Shown here: positions 42,932-52,275 of the stretch, one piece after another
Layout of the letters: the number at the start of each line of letters is the position of its first letter
Position numbering within the stretch: the stretch's first letter is position 1
Source: Rhodospirillaceae bacterium
Lineage (GTDB): Bacteria; Pseudomonadota; Alphaproteobacteria; UBA8366; Aestuariispiraceae
DNA: 64,000 bases
Direction: 5' to 3'
Assembly: GCA_002709955.1 (NCBI GenBank)
Contig: PAQY01000002.1
Location: forward strand, 44,413 to 108,412
The notes under the pieces: generated by a model
What the model was told of the DNA's origin: nothing
What the model saw: the letters and a program-made list of their open reading frames with translations, nothing else
The model's database searches: none
Translations under genes and position numbers: made by a program

Positions 42932-43113
42932 AATTTAAAATCTCCTCGCTATAGAATGTCCAAACTTAACGGGTCAATCTGACGCAGCGTCCTATTAAAG
43001 ACGCAAACAGGTCCATAATTCCGTCGCGACAGACCGTAAAGCCTTTCACGCCCGTTGAGACTGTGCATCCCGCCCTCTATATAGATACTACACATCATAA
43101 TTATGGCGATGAC

Positions 43114-43710
43114 ATGACCGAATTTAAAGAGACTGATCCGTTTAAACTGTTTGCGGACTGGATGGCAGAGGCTGAAACCACCGAACCCAACGATCCCAAT
43201 GGCATGGCTTTGGCGACCGCAGATGCGCAGGGGCGCCCGTCGGTTCGAATGGTGCTGTTGAAGGGGTATGATTCAGACGGTTTCGTCTTTTACACCAATC
43301 TGGAGAGCAAAAAGGGCAGCCAGCTTGCGGCGAATCAGAATGCCGGGCTGTTGTTCCATTGGAAGAGCCTGCGCCGTCAGATCCGGATTGAAGGCCCTGT
43401 TACCCCCGTGACAGCGGCGGAAGCGGACGAATATTTTGCATCGCGCCCAAGGCAAAGTCAGATCGGGGCCTGGGCCAGCGATCAGTCGCGCCCCTGTGAT
43501 GGTCGGTTTGAACTGGAAAAGCGCGTGGCCAAATATGCCGCAAAATATGCGATTGGATCGGTTCCGCGCCCATCTCATTGGTCCGGTTTTCGGGTTTGCC
43601 CAACCTATATTGAATTTTGGAAAGATGGTGCGTTCCGCCTGCATGACCGCCAGACATTCACCCGTCAAAGCCCGGAAGAATCCTGGACGATAACGCGGCT
43701 TTTCCCCTAG
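43114..43710 (+). CDS. pdxH: Pyridoxamine 5'-phosphate oxidase
   Basis: FMN enzyme of 198 aa that oxidises pyridoxamine or pyridoxine 5'-phosphate to pyridoxal phosphate. Landmarks are [30 protein letters not shown] at the N-terminus, [31 protein letters not shown] (FMN binding), [13 protein letters not shown] and the C-terminal [17 protein letters not shown]. The ATG at 43114 gives a typical N-terminus; an in-frame GTG at 43063 adds atypical sequence. The cation transporter gene follows immediately. Confidence 0.96.
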   Translation: MTEFKETDPFKLFADWMAEAETTEPNDPNGMALATADAQGRPSVRMVLLKGYDSDGFVFYTNLESKKGSQLAANQNAGLLFHWKSLRRQIRIEGPVTPVTAAEADEYFASRPRQSQIGAWASDQSRPCDGRFELEKRVAKYAAKYAIGSVPRPSHWSGFRVCPTYIEFWKDGAFRLHDRQTFTRQSPEESWTITRLFP

Positions 43711-43716
43711 ACTTTG

Positions 43717-44685
43717 ATGGCGATGAGCGATCCAGCGACACCAGATCCTATCAAAAACCTCGGCAGGGGGCATTCGAAACAGCAAAAGCTGTTGCGCTAT
43801 GCCACTTATGCCTCAGCCGCGACGGCCAGCCTGTTGATCGCGACCAAGGTTGGGGCGTGGATCTTGACGGATTCCGTTGCGATGCTGTCCAGTCTGATTG
43901 ATTCCATGCTGGATCTGGTTGCCTCCCTGATTACCCTGTTTGCGGTCCGACAGGCCATGGTGCCAGCGGATTCTGAGCATCGGTTCGGGCATGGCAAGGC
44001 GGAACCGCTGGCTGCGCTGGCGCAATCAGGCTTTATCGCCGGGTCCGCGCTCTTATTATTGGTTGAAGCGATTGATCGCCTGTTCGCGCCACAGCCGGTT
44101 CAGGAAACCACGATCGGCATCGCCGTGATGGTGTTTTCCATCGTCGCAACCCTGGCGCTGGTTCTGTTTCAGCGCTATGTCATCAGCCGGTCCAGTTCCG
44201 TCGCCGTCACGGCGGATTCCGCACATTATAAGGCGGACCTGTATGCCAATCTGGGGGTGATTGCGGCCCTGATCATTGCCGGTACTTTTGATATGCCCCT
44301 GGTCGATCCGCTGTTTGGTATCGCCATCGCGGGTTTCATCGCCTATGGCGCATGGCAGGTGGGCACAGAGTCCTTCCAGATGCTGATGGATCATGAATTG
44401 CCCGATGAAGATCGTGAACGCATCCGCGCCATCGCATTGGCCTATCCGGATGTGCTGGGGGTCCACGACCTGCGCAGTCGCAAATCTGGACCCGATACCT
44501 TTATTCAGATGCATCTGGACTTTAACGGGCATTTATCCCTCAATCGTGCCCATACAACGGCAGATGCGGTTGAGAAGGAAATTATGGAAGCGTTTCCAGG
44601 CGCAGAGGTATTTGTGCATCAGGACCCCGCATCAACCACGACCGACATGCCCACAGACCCCGAAAGTGAGAATGTAAAACCATGA
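43717..44685 (+). CDS. fieF: Cation diffusion facilitator (FieF/YiiP-type)
   Basis: Inner-membrane Zn/Fe(II)-proton antiporter of about 322 aa with six membrane helices. Site A reads SSLIDSMLDLVASL with the DxxxD pair, then HRFGHGKAEPLAALAQS, and VTADSAHYKADLYANL supplies the second HxxxD of the TM5 site. The cytoplasmic domain (about 215-305) contains GVHDLRSRKSGPDTFIQMHLDF. The start is 7 bp after the pdxH stop with no clear Shine-Dalgarno, so coupling is likely; ATG 43723 is an alternative. The stop overlaps the next start (ATGA). Confidence 0.93.
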   Translation: MAMSDPATPDPIKNLGRGHSKQQKLLRYATYASAATASLLIATKVGAWILTDSVAMLSSLIDSMLDLVASLITLFAVRQAMVPADSEHRFGHGKAEPLAALAQSGFIAGSALLLLVEAIDRLFAPQPVQETTIGIAVMVFSIVATLALVLFQRYVISRSSSVAVTADSAHYKADLYANLGVIAALIIAGTFDMPLVDPLFGIAIAGFIAYGAWQVGTESFQMLMDHELPDEDRERIRAIALAYPDVLGVHDLRSRKSGPDTFIQMHLDFNGHLSLNRAHTTADAVEKEIMEAFPGAEVFVHQDPASTTTDMPTDPESENVKP

Positions 44686-45443
44686 GCGAGTCGCAACAAC
44701 GCCGCACCGTGATCCTGACCGGCGCAAGCCGCGGGATTGGTCATGCCACTGTCCAGCGCTTTTCTGACGAAGGGTGGCGGATCATCACCTGCTCTCGTGA
44801 AGGTATTCCCGACCATTGCCGCGCCGATCCGAACTGGACCCATCATATTCCGACAGACCTCAGCGATAAGGGCGATGTTGAGGCCTTTGTGAAAAAGGCC
44901 AATGAAATTCTGGGGGACGAACCGGTCCACGCGCTGGTCAACAATGCTGCCGTGTCTCCGAAAGCGGCCTTTAAAGAAAGACTGGGCTGTCTGAACGGGG
45001 ATTTGGACCGCTGGCGCGAAGTCTTCGAACTGAATTTCTTCACACCCCTGACGCTGTGCCGGGGATTTGCCCGCGCCCTGGGGCGGGGGTCGCGGCAGGG
45101 CAACGGGGCGTCGATTGTGAACATCACCTCTATTGCCGGGCATGCCATTCACCCCTTTGCCGGGTCGGCCTATTCGACCTCGAAGGCGGCGCTGTCTGCC
45201 CTGACGCGCGAATTATGCGTTGAATTTGCGCAATTGGGCGTGCGCGTGAACGCTGTAGCCCCGGGAGAGATTGAAACAGAGATGATCGGGGAAGAATACG
45301 AACCCCTGATCGCGCGCATCCCGATGCAACGCATGGGTAAGGCGCAAGAAGTTGCCGCCTGTGTGTTCCAGCTCAGCAATTCCGATTTCAGCTATGTCAC
45401 AGGCACCGAAGTCTTTGTGACCGGCGGTCAGCATCTGTACTGA
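44682..45443 (+). CDS. Short-chain dehydrogenase/reductase
   Basis: NAD(P)-dependent oxidoreductase of 253 aa with classical SDR motifs: TGASRGIGHATVQRF (cofactor), ALVNNAAV, a Ser in VNITSIAG, the catalytic Y-x3-K in AYSTSKAALSAL and PGEIETEM after the active site. The substrate cannot be inferred. Coupling to the cation transporter by ATGA and to pdxH upstream suggests one operon of three genes without an obvious common pathway. Confidence 0.93.
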   Translation: MSESQQRRTVILTGASRGIGHATVQRFSDEGWRIITCSREGIPDHCRADPNWTHHIPTDLSDKGDVEAFVKKANEILGDEPVHALVNNAAVSPKAAFKERLGCLNGDLDRWREVFELNFFTPLTLCRGFARALGRGSRQGNGASIVNITSIAGHAIHPFAGSAYSTSKAALSALTRELCVEFAQLGVRVNAVAPGEIETEMIGEEYEPLIARIPMQRMGKAQEVAACVFQLSNSDFSYVTGTEVFVTGGQHLY

Positions 45444-45485
45444 TCCACCGGGAAAATCGCGTCAGCGCGCGCATTGTTTCACAGA

Positions 45486-46064
45486 TTAAATACCCGCGCC
45501 TGCATCCAGTTCCCCGGTCAGACGCAGGACGCGCTGAAGCAGGTCCTGTAAATGCAAATCCTGATAGCCGTGCTGTTGCAGGGCGCGGATCGTATTGATC
45601 AGGTAATCCCGGTTCAGGCCTGCCTCTCCACGCGCATTCAGAATAATGCGCGCGGCATCATCTGGTGCAATGACACCTGCAAAATGGGGGTGTTTTGGGT
45701 CGGCGACAAAGCAGTGGGCCAGAACCGTTCGATTATCGATCAGGGTGATTGGCAGATGATCCGGTCGATAAGCATAGCCACGCAATTCGCGCTCCTCCAG
45801 ATAAACTGAGGTTTCGGGCCAATCTTTCGGATCAATCCGAAAGGCCATCCCCTCGCAATGCGCGCCCGGCTGAGGTGCCAGGCCCAGCACCAGACCGCGA
45901 CAGCCGCGCGTTCCGCGATGATGCTCTGACCAGATACAGAAGCTGCGGGAATAATCCGGCAAGACCGCTTTTATGGCTTCCTGATGGGGAAAGCCGGGAC
46001 GCCACATAAGGGACCCATAACCATACACCCAGATTGTACCGTCGTCGGTCGCTTCCGACCACAT
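45486..46064 (-). CDS. ChaC-like gamma-glutamylcyclotransferase
   Basis: Small cytoplasmic enzyme of 192 aa with the cyclotransferase signature IWVYGYGSLMWRPGF (residues 11-25) and an acidic VYLEERELRGYAY segment (88-99) carrying the catalytic Glu. Family members release 5-oxoproline from glutathione or gamma-glutamyl peptides, so a role in glutathione turnover is likely. It converges on the SDR gene. The upstream 270 bp hold promoters for it and for the divergent response regulator. Confidence 0.93.
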   Translation of the reverse strand: MWSEATDDGTIWVYGYGSLMWRPGFPHQEAIKAVLPDYSRSFCIWSEHHRGTRGCRGLVLGLAPQPGAHCEGMAFRIDPKDWPETSVYLEERELRGYAYRPDHLPITLIDNRTVLAHCFVADPKHPHFAGVIAPDDAARIILNARGEAGLNRDYLINTIRALQQHGYQDLHLQDLLQRVLRLTGELDAGAGI

Positions 46065-46336
46065 AATTGACCTCGCTTTACGATATGCAGAAGCACCTGA
46101 TCAGATGGATCATAACGGGTTCCGTCAACCCACTGTGTTTACGCCCCTTGTTATCGGTCGGTGCATTTGCGAAAAGATTACCAGCGGGCCAGGATGATAC
46201 TGCACTGGAATGTAGTTTTAGGAAACACGCTAATAGATTGTTGTTAAATGTAAAATGTCGCGTCACACACAGTTGTTTGCGTAAAATGTTCTGTACAAAC
46301 TACCACCGTTATTGAGGTGTGGAGAAAGGATACCTG

Positions 46337-46705
46337 ATGGCAAAAATTCTCGTAATTGATGATGATGCGCGGTCTCTTTCGCTGGTTGAGACAATCCTTC
46401 AAGGTCAAAATCATAACGTGATTTGTGCGTCTTCTGCTGAAGCAGGCATTCAGATGGCGCTGGCTGATGCACCCCTAGATTTGATTATCACGGATATGAA
46501 TATGAATGGTATTTCCGGTTGGGATGTCATGCGGGCGATCCGCGCTCAGCCGGATGGGGCGCAGGTTCCTATAATGGCCTTGTCCGCCTTCACATCGGCC
46601 CAGGACAGGGACGAGGCCTTTGACGCTGGCTGTTCAGCCTATGCCAATAAGCCAATTGATGCGGAACGGTTTCTTCAAAAAGTGACCAATTTACTGGCAT
46701 CCTGA
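46337..46705 (+). CDS. Single-domain response regulator (CheY-like)
   Basis: Receiver-only protein of 122 aa: acidic pocket VIDDD near residues 7-11, phospho-acceptor Asp in IITDMNMNG (about 51), Ser/Thr in MALSAFTS and the invariant Lys in YANKPIDAERF. No output domain follows, so it should signal by protein contact. No histidine kinase is adjacent. ATG 46337 is chosen because AGAAAGGA is correctly placed; an in-frame GTG at 46319 precedes that site. The EamA transporter follows 41 bp later. Confidence 0.92.
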   Translation: MAKILVIDDDARSLSLVETILQGQNHNVICASSAEAGIQMALADAPLDLIITDMNMNGISGWDVMRAIRAQPDGAQVPIMALSAFTSAQDRDEAFDAGCSAYANKPIDAERFLQKVTNLLAS

Positions 46706-46746
46706 CATATGTCCGGGGCAGATTTTCTTGTTGGAGTTCCCGTTAT

Positions 46747-47700
46747 ATGACCACCCCCGGCGTTGATCCTGTTGCCCTGTCGCCAATCGATATGGGGGTT
46801 CCCTGGAAAGGGATATCCTTTGGATTGGCAACCGCAATAATCTGGGGAACCTGGCCGGTCCTGTCCCGGTTTGGTGTCCAGCAAAGCCTGTTGGCGGTGG
46901 ACGTCGCCATGTTGCGATTTCTGGTATCGGGGCTGGTCCTGTTGCCCCTGGTCCTGCGGCGCGGCCATGGCGGGCTGGGCTGGGGCCGGGCGATGGTTCT
47001 GGCAATAGGGGCAGGGGCTCCCTATGCCCTGGTGACGATTCTGGGGTTTTCCTATGCGCCTGCGGGCCATGGTGGCTTGATAATTCCCAGTGTCATGTTG
47101 ACCTGTTCGACGCTGGGGGGCTGGTTGCTGTTGAAAGATCGCCCGAATGGCAAACGTCTGACCGGGTTGGTGATTGTTTTGTCAGGCGTGGTGACCATTG
47201 GATCAGCGGGGACTATGGCAGGCGATGGGTTTTCGATGCTGTGGCTGGGCCATGTCCTGTTTGCCAGTGGCGGGATGTTATGGGCTGTTTATACAATTTT
47301 CAGCCGAAAATGGGGGGCCGATCCGCTGCATACCACGGCGCTGGTGTCGGTTTTGTCGCTGGCCTTGTATGGGCCGGTCTACCTGATGATGCAGGGCACC
47401 GCCCTGGTGCAGGCACCCATTGAGGAATTGCTGTTGCAGGGGATTGCACAGGGCCTTGTTGCGGCGGTTCTGGCATTAATTTGCTATACTAAGGCGGTTG
47501 CCTTGCTGGGGGCGGGACGCGCTGCCTTGTTTGCAGCCCTGGTGCCGGGTTTTTCTGCCCTGTTTGCCTATCCGATATTGGGGGAGGTTCCCACAACGCG
47601 CCATCTCTTGGGATTGGCGTTGGTCACTTTTGGGATGGTCCTGGCGCTGGGCATACGGTTTGGGCGGTCCAGAACCAAGCTTCCCCCGATGCCCACTTAG
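46747..47700 (+). CDS. DMT superfamily (EamA) transporter
   Basis: Ten-helix membrane transporter of 317 aa with duplicated EamA halves. The first includes GLATAIIWGTWPVLSRFGVQQSLLAVDVAMLRFLVSGLVLLPLVL. The second ends GAGRAALFAALVPGFSALFAYPILGEVPTTRHLLGLALVTFGMVLALG. The substrate is unknown; relatives export amino acids, nucleosides or metabolites. It shares a strand and short spacing with the response regulator gene. Confidence 0.9.
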   Translation: MTTPGVDPVALSPIDMGVPWKGISFGLATAIIWGTWPVLSRFGVQQSLLAVDVAMLRFLVSGLVLLPLVLRRGHGGLGWGRAMVLAIGAGAPYALVTILGFSYAPAGHGGLIIPSVMLTCSTLGGWLLLKDRPNGKRLTGLVIVLSGVVTIGSAGTMAGDGFSMLWLGHVLFASGGMLWAVYTIFSRKWGADPLHTTALVSVLSLALYGPVYLMMQGTALVQAPIEELLLQGIAQGLVAAVLALICYTKAVALLGAGRAALFAALVPGFSALFAYPILGEVPTTRHLLGLALVTFGMVLALGIRFGRSRTKLPPMPT

Positions 47701-47804
47701 CAGATAGTCTCCGTCTGTTGGTGTGGATCGTTTCTGGACTTGGAAAGTGTATCGCCAGACGGTAGGTTCAATCCTGTTTCCATGTCTGCTTTGGGGGAGT
47801 TTTC

Positions 47805-49421
47805 ATGACCCAATCAAGCCTTACCAATGCCTCAACCGGTGTCAAACTGACCGGCGCGATGAAACCGGGTTATGATGAAATCCTATCTGCGGAGGCCCTG
47901 GGATTTATTGCGATATTGGAGCGTAAGTTCGGCACCCGTCGTCGCGAATTGCTGGCCGCCCGCGAGAATCGCCAGGCGGAGATTGATGCCGGAAAGCTGC
48001 CGGATTTCCTGCCGGAAACGGCACATATTCGGGATGGTGATTGGAAGATTGCCCCCTTGCCGGATGATTTGAAGGACCGGCGGGTTGAAATCACCGGACC
48101 GACAGACCGGAAAATGGTCATTAACGCGCTGAATTCAGGCGCTTATGTCTTTATGGCCGACCTGGAGGATTCAAATTGCCCGACCTGGGATAATATGATC
48201 GGCGGGCAGGTTAATTTGCGCGACGCCTGCGCCCGCAGCATCGATTTCACGGACCCGACCTCTGGCAAGCACTATGCGCTGGCGGACAAAACAGCGGTCT
48301 TGCTGGTTCGCCCCCGGGGCTGGCACTTGGAAGAGAAGCATATTCTGGTGGATGGGCAGCCCGTATCCGGTGGGATTGTCGATTTTGCCCTGTATTTCTT
48401 TCACAATCATGCGGAATTGGCGGGCCGGGGCACGGGTCCCTATTTCTATCTGCCCAAGATGGAAAGCCACCTGGAAGCCCGCTTGTGGAACGATATTTTT
48501 GTCGAAGCACAAGCGCTGTTGGGCGTTCCAAATGGGACTATCAAGGCAACCGTGCTGATTGAAACCATCCTTGCCGCCTTTGAAATGGATGAAATTCTGT
48601 ATGAATTGCGAGATCATTCCGCCGGGCTGAATTGTGGGCGGTGGGATTATATTTTCTCGATCATCAAGAAATTCCGCCGCAATCCGGATTTCGTAATGCC
48701 AGACCGGGTGCGCGTGACCATGACGGTTCATAATATGCGCGCCTATTCCCTGCTGGCCGTTAAAACCTGTCACAAGCGTGGGGCCCCCTGTATCGGGGGC
48801 ATGGCCGCACAAATTCCCGTGAAAGGGGACGAGGCTGCGAATGCAGAAGCTTTCGCCAAGGTAAAGGCCGATAAAGAGCGCGAAGCAAATGATGGGCATG
48901 ACGGCAGTTGGGTCGCCCATCCAGGGCTGGTTCCCATCGCGCTGGATGCGTTCAATGCGGTGATGAAAACCCCCAACCAGATTGATCGTCAGCGCGATGA
49001 TGTGACGGTTACGGCAAAAGATCTTCTGTCCGTGCCGGAAGGGGATGTGACAGAAGCGGGTGTTCGCATGAACATCCAGGTCGGCATCCGCTATACCGAA
49101 GCCTGGTTGGGCGGCAATGGCTGTGTGCCATTGTTCAACCTGATGGAGGATGCGGCAACGGCGGAGATTTCCCGTGCTCAGTTATGGCAATGGGCGCAAC
49201 ACGGGGCAAAGACTGCCGAAGGCACGGTGTTAAGCCGGGCCGTCATTTCAGACATGATTGCACAGGAAATGGACAAAATGCGGGCGCAAGCTGGTGGGAA
49301 TTTATCCGGCACGCATTTGGAACAGGCCGCGACGCTGTTTGAGAAAATGGCATTGGCAGATGATTTCCCAACCTTTCTGACCCTACCTGCCTATGAGATG
49401 GTTTTAAGCGCTGGCGGATAA
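47805..49421 (+). CDS. aceB: Malate synthase A
   Basis: Glyoxylate-cycle enzyme of 538 aa condensing glyoxylate and acetyl-CoA to malate. Motifs are the catalytic-base region GAYVFMADLEDSNCPTWDNMIGGQVNLRDA, KATVLIETILAAFEMDEILYELRDHSAGLNCGRWDYIFSIIK (Mg ligand Glu) and NGCVPLFNLMEDAATAEISRAQLWQW. Length is that of isoform A, not the 720-residue isoform G. Isocitrate lyase is not in the window. Confidence 0.96.
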   Translation: MTQSSLTNASTGVKLTGAMKPGYDEILSAEALGFIAILERKFGTRRRELLAARENRQAEIDAGKLPDFLPETAHIRDGDWKIAPLPDDLKDRRVEITGPTDRKMVINALNSGAYVFMADLEDSNCPTWDNMIGGQVNLRDACARSIDFTDPTSGKHYALADKTAVLLVRPRGWHLEEKHILVDGQPVSGGIVDFALYFFHNHAELAGRGTGPYFYLPKMESHLEARLWNDIFVEAQALLGVPNGTIKATVLIETILAAFEMDEILYELRDHSAGLNCGRWDYIFSIIKKFRRNPDFVMPDRVRVTMTVHNMRAYSLLAVKTCHKRGAPCIGGMAAQIPVKGDEAANAEAFAKVKADKEREANDGHDGSWVAHPGLVPIALDAFNAVMKTPNQIDRQRDDVTVTAKDLLSVPEGDVTEAGVRMNIQVGIRYTEAWLGGNGCVPLFNLMEDAATAEISRAQLWQWAQHGAKTAEGTVLSRAVISDMIAQEMDKMRAQAGGNLSGTHLEQAATLFEKMALADDFPTFLTLPAYEMVLSAGG

Positions 49422-49453
49422 CCTATCTGCTGCGGTAGTTCTGGATCTTGGTC

Positions 49454-50899
49454 ATGATTGATGTTCGACCCGTCGCCCATATCCTGGGATGGATCTCCGC
49501 TCTGGTTGGTTTTTTGCTGATGATGCCAGCCTTTGCGGATCTGATCGTTCAGAATCGCGATTGGATACCATTTGCCATGTCCGGCGCGCTGGCTGGTTTC
49601 ATTGGATTGGCGTTGATCCTGTCCACCCTTAGTTCCCGGTCACTGACCCTGGATATACGGCAAGCATTTCTGGCGACGATACTTGGCTGGTTGGCCGTGT
49701 CGGTCCTGGGGGCGATCCCGTTTTTAAGCCTGTCTATCGCCCCGGTCGATGCCCTGTTTGAAGCGGTGTCAGGGGTCACAACAACAGGATCTACTGTGCT
49801 GGTTGGGTTGGATACAATGCCCCCTGGCATATTGCTGTGGCGGGGGATCCTGCAATGGATTGGCGGCATTGGGATTATTGCCGTCGCGGTCCTGATCCTT
49901 CCATTACTGCGGGTCGGGGGTATGCAGCTTTTTAAGATAGAAAGCTCTGACATTTCCCCAGAAAAAGTCGCTTCGGTCCTAAAGACGATTGTAACGCTGC
50001 TGTCGGTCTATGTGGCCCTGACGGCCCTGTGCGCAATTCTCTATTATGCATTTGGCATGAATGGTTTTGATGCGATTACCCACGCCATGTCGACTCTGTC
50101 GACCGGTGGATATTCGACCCATGATGCCTCTTTCGCCTATTTCACTGATTTGCGCCTGCATTGGGTTGCGACCATTTTCATGGTGCTGGGAGCCTTGCCA
50201 TTCGTGCTGTACATCCAATCCCTGTATGGAAGGCCTAAAGCCCTGTTCAAAGATCAGCAGGTGCGCGGATTCATCATCTTTTTGGTCATCCTGTGTGTCT
50301 TTATGGCGTTCTGGCTGCAGTCCGTTCGGGATATCTCGTTCTGGCAGGCGTTGACCTTAACCTCTTTCAACCTGACGTCTGTGATCACGACAACGGGCTT
50401 TGCGACGGAAGACTATGGTACCTGGGGATCCGGCGCGATGGCCGTCTTTCTGATTGCGATGTTTGTTGGCGGCTGTAGCGGCTCAACGTCTGGTGCGATT
50501 AAAATTTACCGCTTTCAGGTCGTGTTCCTGGTCGTTCGCGCCCATGTTAAGCGTCTTTTCAGTCCCAATCGGGTGATCCCGATTCACTATAATGGCAAGA
50601 TCCTGACCAACGATGTTGCGCTGTCGGTTCTGGCATTTCTGGCGGTGTTCATTGCGACGATCGGTATTGTGACAATCATATTGGGGCTGCTGGGGCTGGA
50701 CCTTGTCACGGCCTATACAGCCAGCCTGACCGCCATCACCAATGTGGGTCCCGGCTTGGGGCCAATTGTTGGGCCTGCTGGCAATTTCGCGTCCTTGCCC
50801 GATGCGGCAAAAGGGGTTCTGGTTTTGGCGATGTTGGCCGGGCGCCTGGAGATTCTAGCCCTGTTGGTCGCATTTGATCGCGATTTCTGGCGCAATTAA
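49454..50899 (+). CDS. trkH: Potassium uptake protein TrkH
   Basis: Inner-membrane K+ channel-like subunit of 481 aa with four pore repeats. Selectivity-filter segments are visible as TTTGSTVL, STGGYSTHD, TTTGFATED and TNVGPGLGP. It needs the cytoplasmic NAD-binding partner TrkA, absent from the window. ATG 49454 is used; a TTG two codons upstream is less likely. There is a 32-bp gap after malate synthase. Confidence 0.95.
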   Translation: MIDVRPVAHILGWISALVGFLLMMPAFADLIVQNRDWIPFAMSGALAGFIGLALILSTLSSRSLTLDIRQAFLATILGWLAVSVLGAIPFLSLSIAPVDALFEAVSGVTTTGSTVLVGLDTMPPGILLWRGILQWIGGIGIIAVAVLILPLLRVGGMQLFKIESSDISPEKVASVLKTIVTLLSVYVALTALCAILYYAFGMNGFDAITHAMSTLSTGGYSTHDASFAYFTDLRLHWVATIFMVLGALPFVLYIQSLYGRPKALFKDQQVRGFIIFLVILCVFMAFWLQSVRDISFWQALTLTSFNLTSVITTTGFATEDYGTWGSGAMAVFLIAMFVGGCSGSTSGAIKIYRFQVVFLVVRAHVKRLFSPNRVIPIHYNGKILTNDVALSVLAFLAVFIATIGIVTIILGLLGLDLVTAYTASLTAITNVGPGLGPIVGPAGNFASLPDAAKGVLVLAMLAGRLEILALLVAFDRDFWRN

Positions 50900-50965
50900 A
50901 TTCCGGTTCGTGTTTCTTTTCAGGATGGGCAACGCCTTGTTCTGCGGGCGCTAGCTATTGTTTTA

Positions 50966-50996
50966 TTGACATGCAGGTAAATACCTGCATATTTAT
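50966..50996 (+). promoter_or_regulatory. Promoter with embedded ArsR-type operator
   Basis: TTGACA (50966-50971) is a consensus -35 and TATTTA (50990-50995) a plausible -10. Between them lies a perfect dyad, ATGCAGGTA (50971-50979) and TACCTGCAT (50982-50990), 9-2-9. The ArsR-type regulator encoded next would block polymerase by binding here, an autorepression layout. Confidence 0.75.
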
Positions 50997-51026
50997 CAAA
51001 TGTAAGAAAGAAGGTACGAGCGGTTG

Positions 51027-51347
51027 ATGCACACGGATAAAGTTTTTAAAGCGCTGGCCGATCCTACTCGCAGACTGTTGCTGGATATGTTGTGTGAAAA
51101 TAATGGCCAGACACTGGGGCAATTATGTCAAAGGCTGGACATGACGCGCCAATCGGCAACGCAACATCTGGGCATATTGGAAGATGCCAATCTGGTAAGC
51201 AGCCAACGGCGGGGGCGGGAGAAACATCACTTTATCAACCCGGTACCCCTGTATGAAGTCTATGAACGCTGGATCCGTAAGTTTGAGCATCAAAGGCTGA
51301 GTTTGTTACATGACCTGAAAACAGAACTTGAAGGGAAAAAGGAATGA
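51027..51347 (+). CDS. ArsR family transcriptional regulator
   Basis: Winged-helix regulator of 106 aa: KVFKALADPTRRLLLDMLCENNGQTLGQLCQRLDMTRQSATQHLGILEDANLVSSQRRGREKHHFINPVPLYEVYERWIRKFE. It lacks the CVC-type metal site, and the pairing with an SRPBCC gene is typical of non-metal ArsR regulators that sense organic molecules. Both genes overlap by ATGA. The operator-promoter directly upstream suggests autoregulation. Confidence 0.92.
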   Translation: MHTDKVFKALADPTRRLLLDMLCENNGQTLGQLCQRLDMTRQSATQHLGILEDANLVSSQRRGREKHHFINPVPLYEVYERWIRKFEHQRLSLLHDLKTELEGKKE

Positions 51348-51808
51348 CCAGGGAAAAGACCAGTTTTGTTTATGTGACCTATATCGCCTCAACACCGGAG
51401 AAAGTGTTTGATGCGATTACAAACCCAAAAATCGCGCGGCAATATTGGGGGCATGAAAATGTCTCAGATTGGACACCAGGATCGAAATGGTCGCATATCC
51501 GCGATAATGATGCGCGGACCGTTCAAATTGTGGGAGAGGTAGTCGAAACGACCCCACCCAACCGGTTGGTTATCACCTGGGCGGGCGCATCTGAAGCCGA
51601 TAACCCGGATAGCTATAGCCGTGTGATTTTCGAGATCGACCCACATGAAAATGGCGTGCGGTTGAGTGTTTCACATATTGAACTGGAAGCAGGCAGCGGT
51701 ATGGCAGAGGGGGTCAGCGAAGGCTGGCCGCTGGTGCTTTCAAGCCTTAAAACCTACCTGGAAACGGGCAATGGTTTCGATATGTCGGGCTGTTCAAAGG
51801 CGGCATAA
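51344..51808 (+). CDS. SRPBCC (AHSA1-like) domain protein
   Basis: Small hydrophobic-ligand-binding fold protein of 154 aa: FVYVTYIASTPEKVFDAITNPKIARQYWGHENVSDWTPGSKWSH, TPPNRLVITW, GVRLSVSHIELE and GWPLVLSSLKTYLETG, all hallmarks of the AHSA1/START-like group. It is translationally coupled to the ArsR-type gene. It probably binds or senses a small molecule that modulates the pair; the ligand is unknown. Confidence 0.9.
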   Translation: MTREKTSFVYVTYIASTPEKVFDAITNPKIARQYWGHENVSDWTPGSKWSHIRDNDARTVQIVGEVVETTPPNRLVITWAGASEADNPDSYSRVIFEIDPHENGVRLSVSHIELEAGSGMAEGVSEGWPLVLSSLKTYLETGNGFDMSGCSKAA

Positions 51809-51857
51809 TCTTCTGCGGCTCTCGCCAGATCACGGGCGGGAGCCGTTCTGAACACGC

Positions 51858-52271
51858 CTAGTGTGGTCCGATCACTCGGAAGCCGACAATGCCCAGTATC
51901 ATGGCGGCGGTGAAGATCAGGATATCCGTAGACCCGGTGACCAGGGCCGCGATTGCAGGGCCTGGGCACAGACCGGCAATTCCCCAACCCAGGCCGAACA
52001 GAACCGCCCCAAGGATCAGCGGTCGATCTATGGCGGTGCGGGTTGGCAGGTGAAAGGTGCTGTCGAAGGCCGGCTGGGATCGATGGCGCCCAATCCGATA
52101 CCCAATCATCGCCACGATCATCGCGCCCGCCATGACAAAGGCCAGGCTGGGGTCCCAATCGCCGAACAGGTCCAGAAAGCCGATAACCTTTGCCGGGTTC
52201 ATCATACCTGACAGCGCCAGACCCGCCCCAAACAGGATGCCAGACACTGTTGCCGTGATCAGGGTTCTCAT
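51858..52271 (-). CDS. YeeE/YedE-type membrane protein (second half, DUF6691-like)
   Basis: Membrane protein of 137 aa with about four helices: TATVSGILFGAGLALSGMMNPAKVIGFLDLFGDWDPSLAFVMAGAM and LGAVLFGLGWGIAGLCPGPAIAALVTGS. The Cys in GLCPGPA is the conserved position of the YeeE/YedE (TsuA-like) sulfur transporters. With the preceding gene it forms a two-piece transporter. ATG 52271 lies 5 bp after the partner's stop, and an upstream in-frame start is rejected because it would overlap. Confidence 0.88.
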   Translation of the reverse strand: MRTLITATVSGILFGAGLALSGMMNPAKVIGFLDLFGDWDPSLAFVMAGAMIVAMIGYRIGRHRSQPAFDSTFHLPTRTAIDRPLILGAVLFGLGWGIAGLCPGPAIAALVTGSTDILIFTAAMILGIVGFRVIGPH

Positions 52272-52275
52272 GACC

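Noticed and set aside
46067..46315. Possible 82-residue gene upstream of the response regulator
   Set aside because: It has biased, unstructured composition and no ribosome site, and lies in an AT-rich promoter region.
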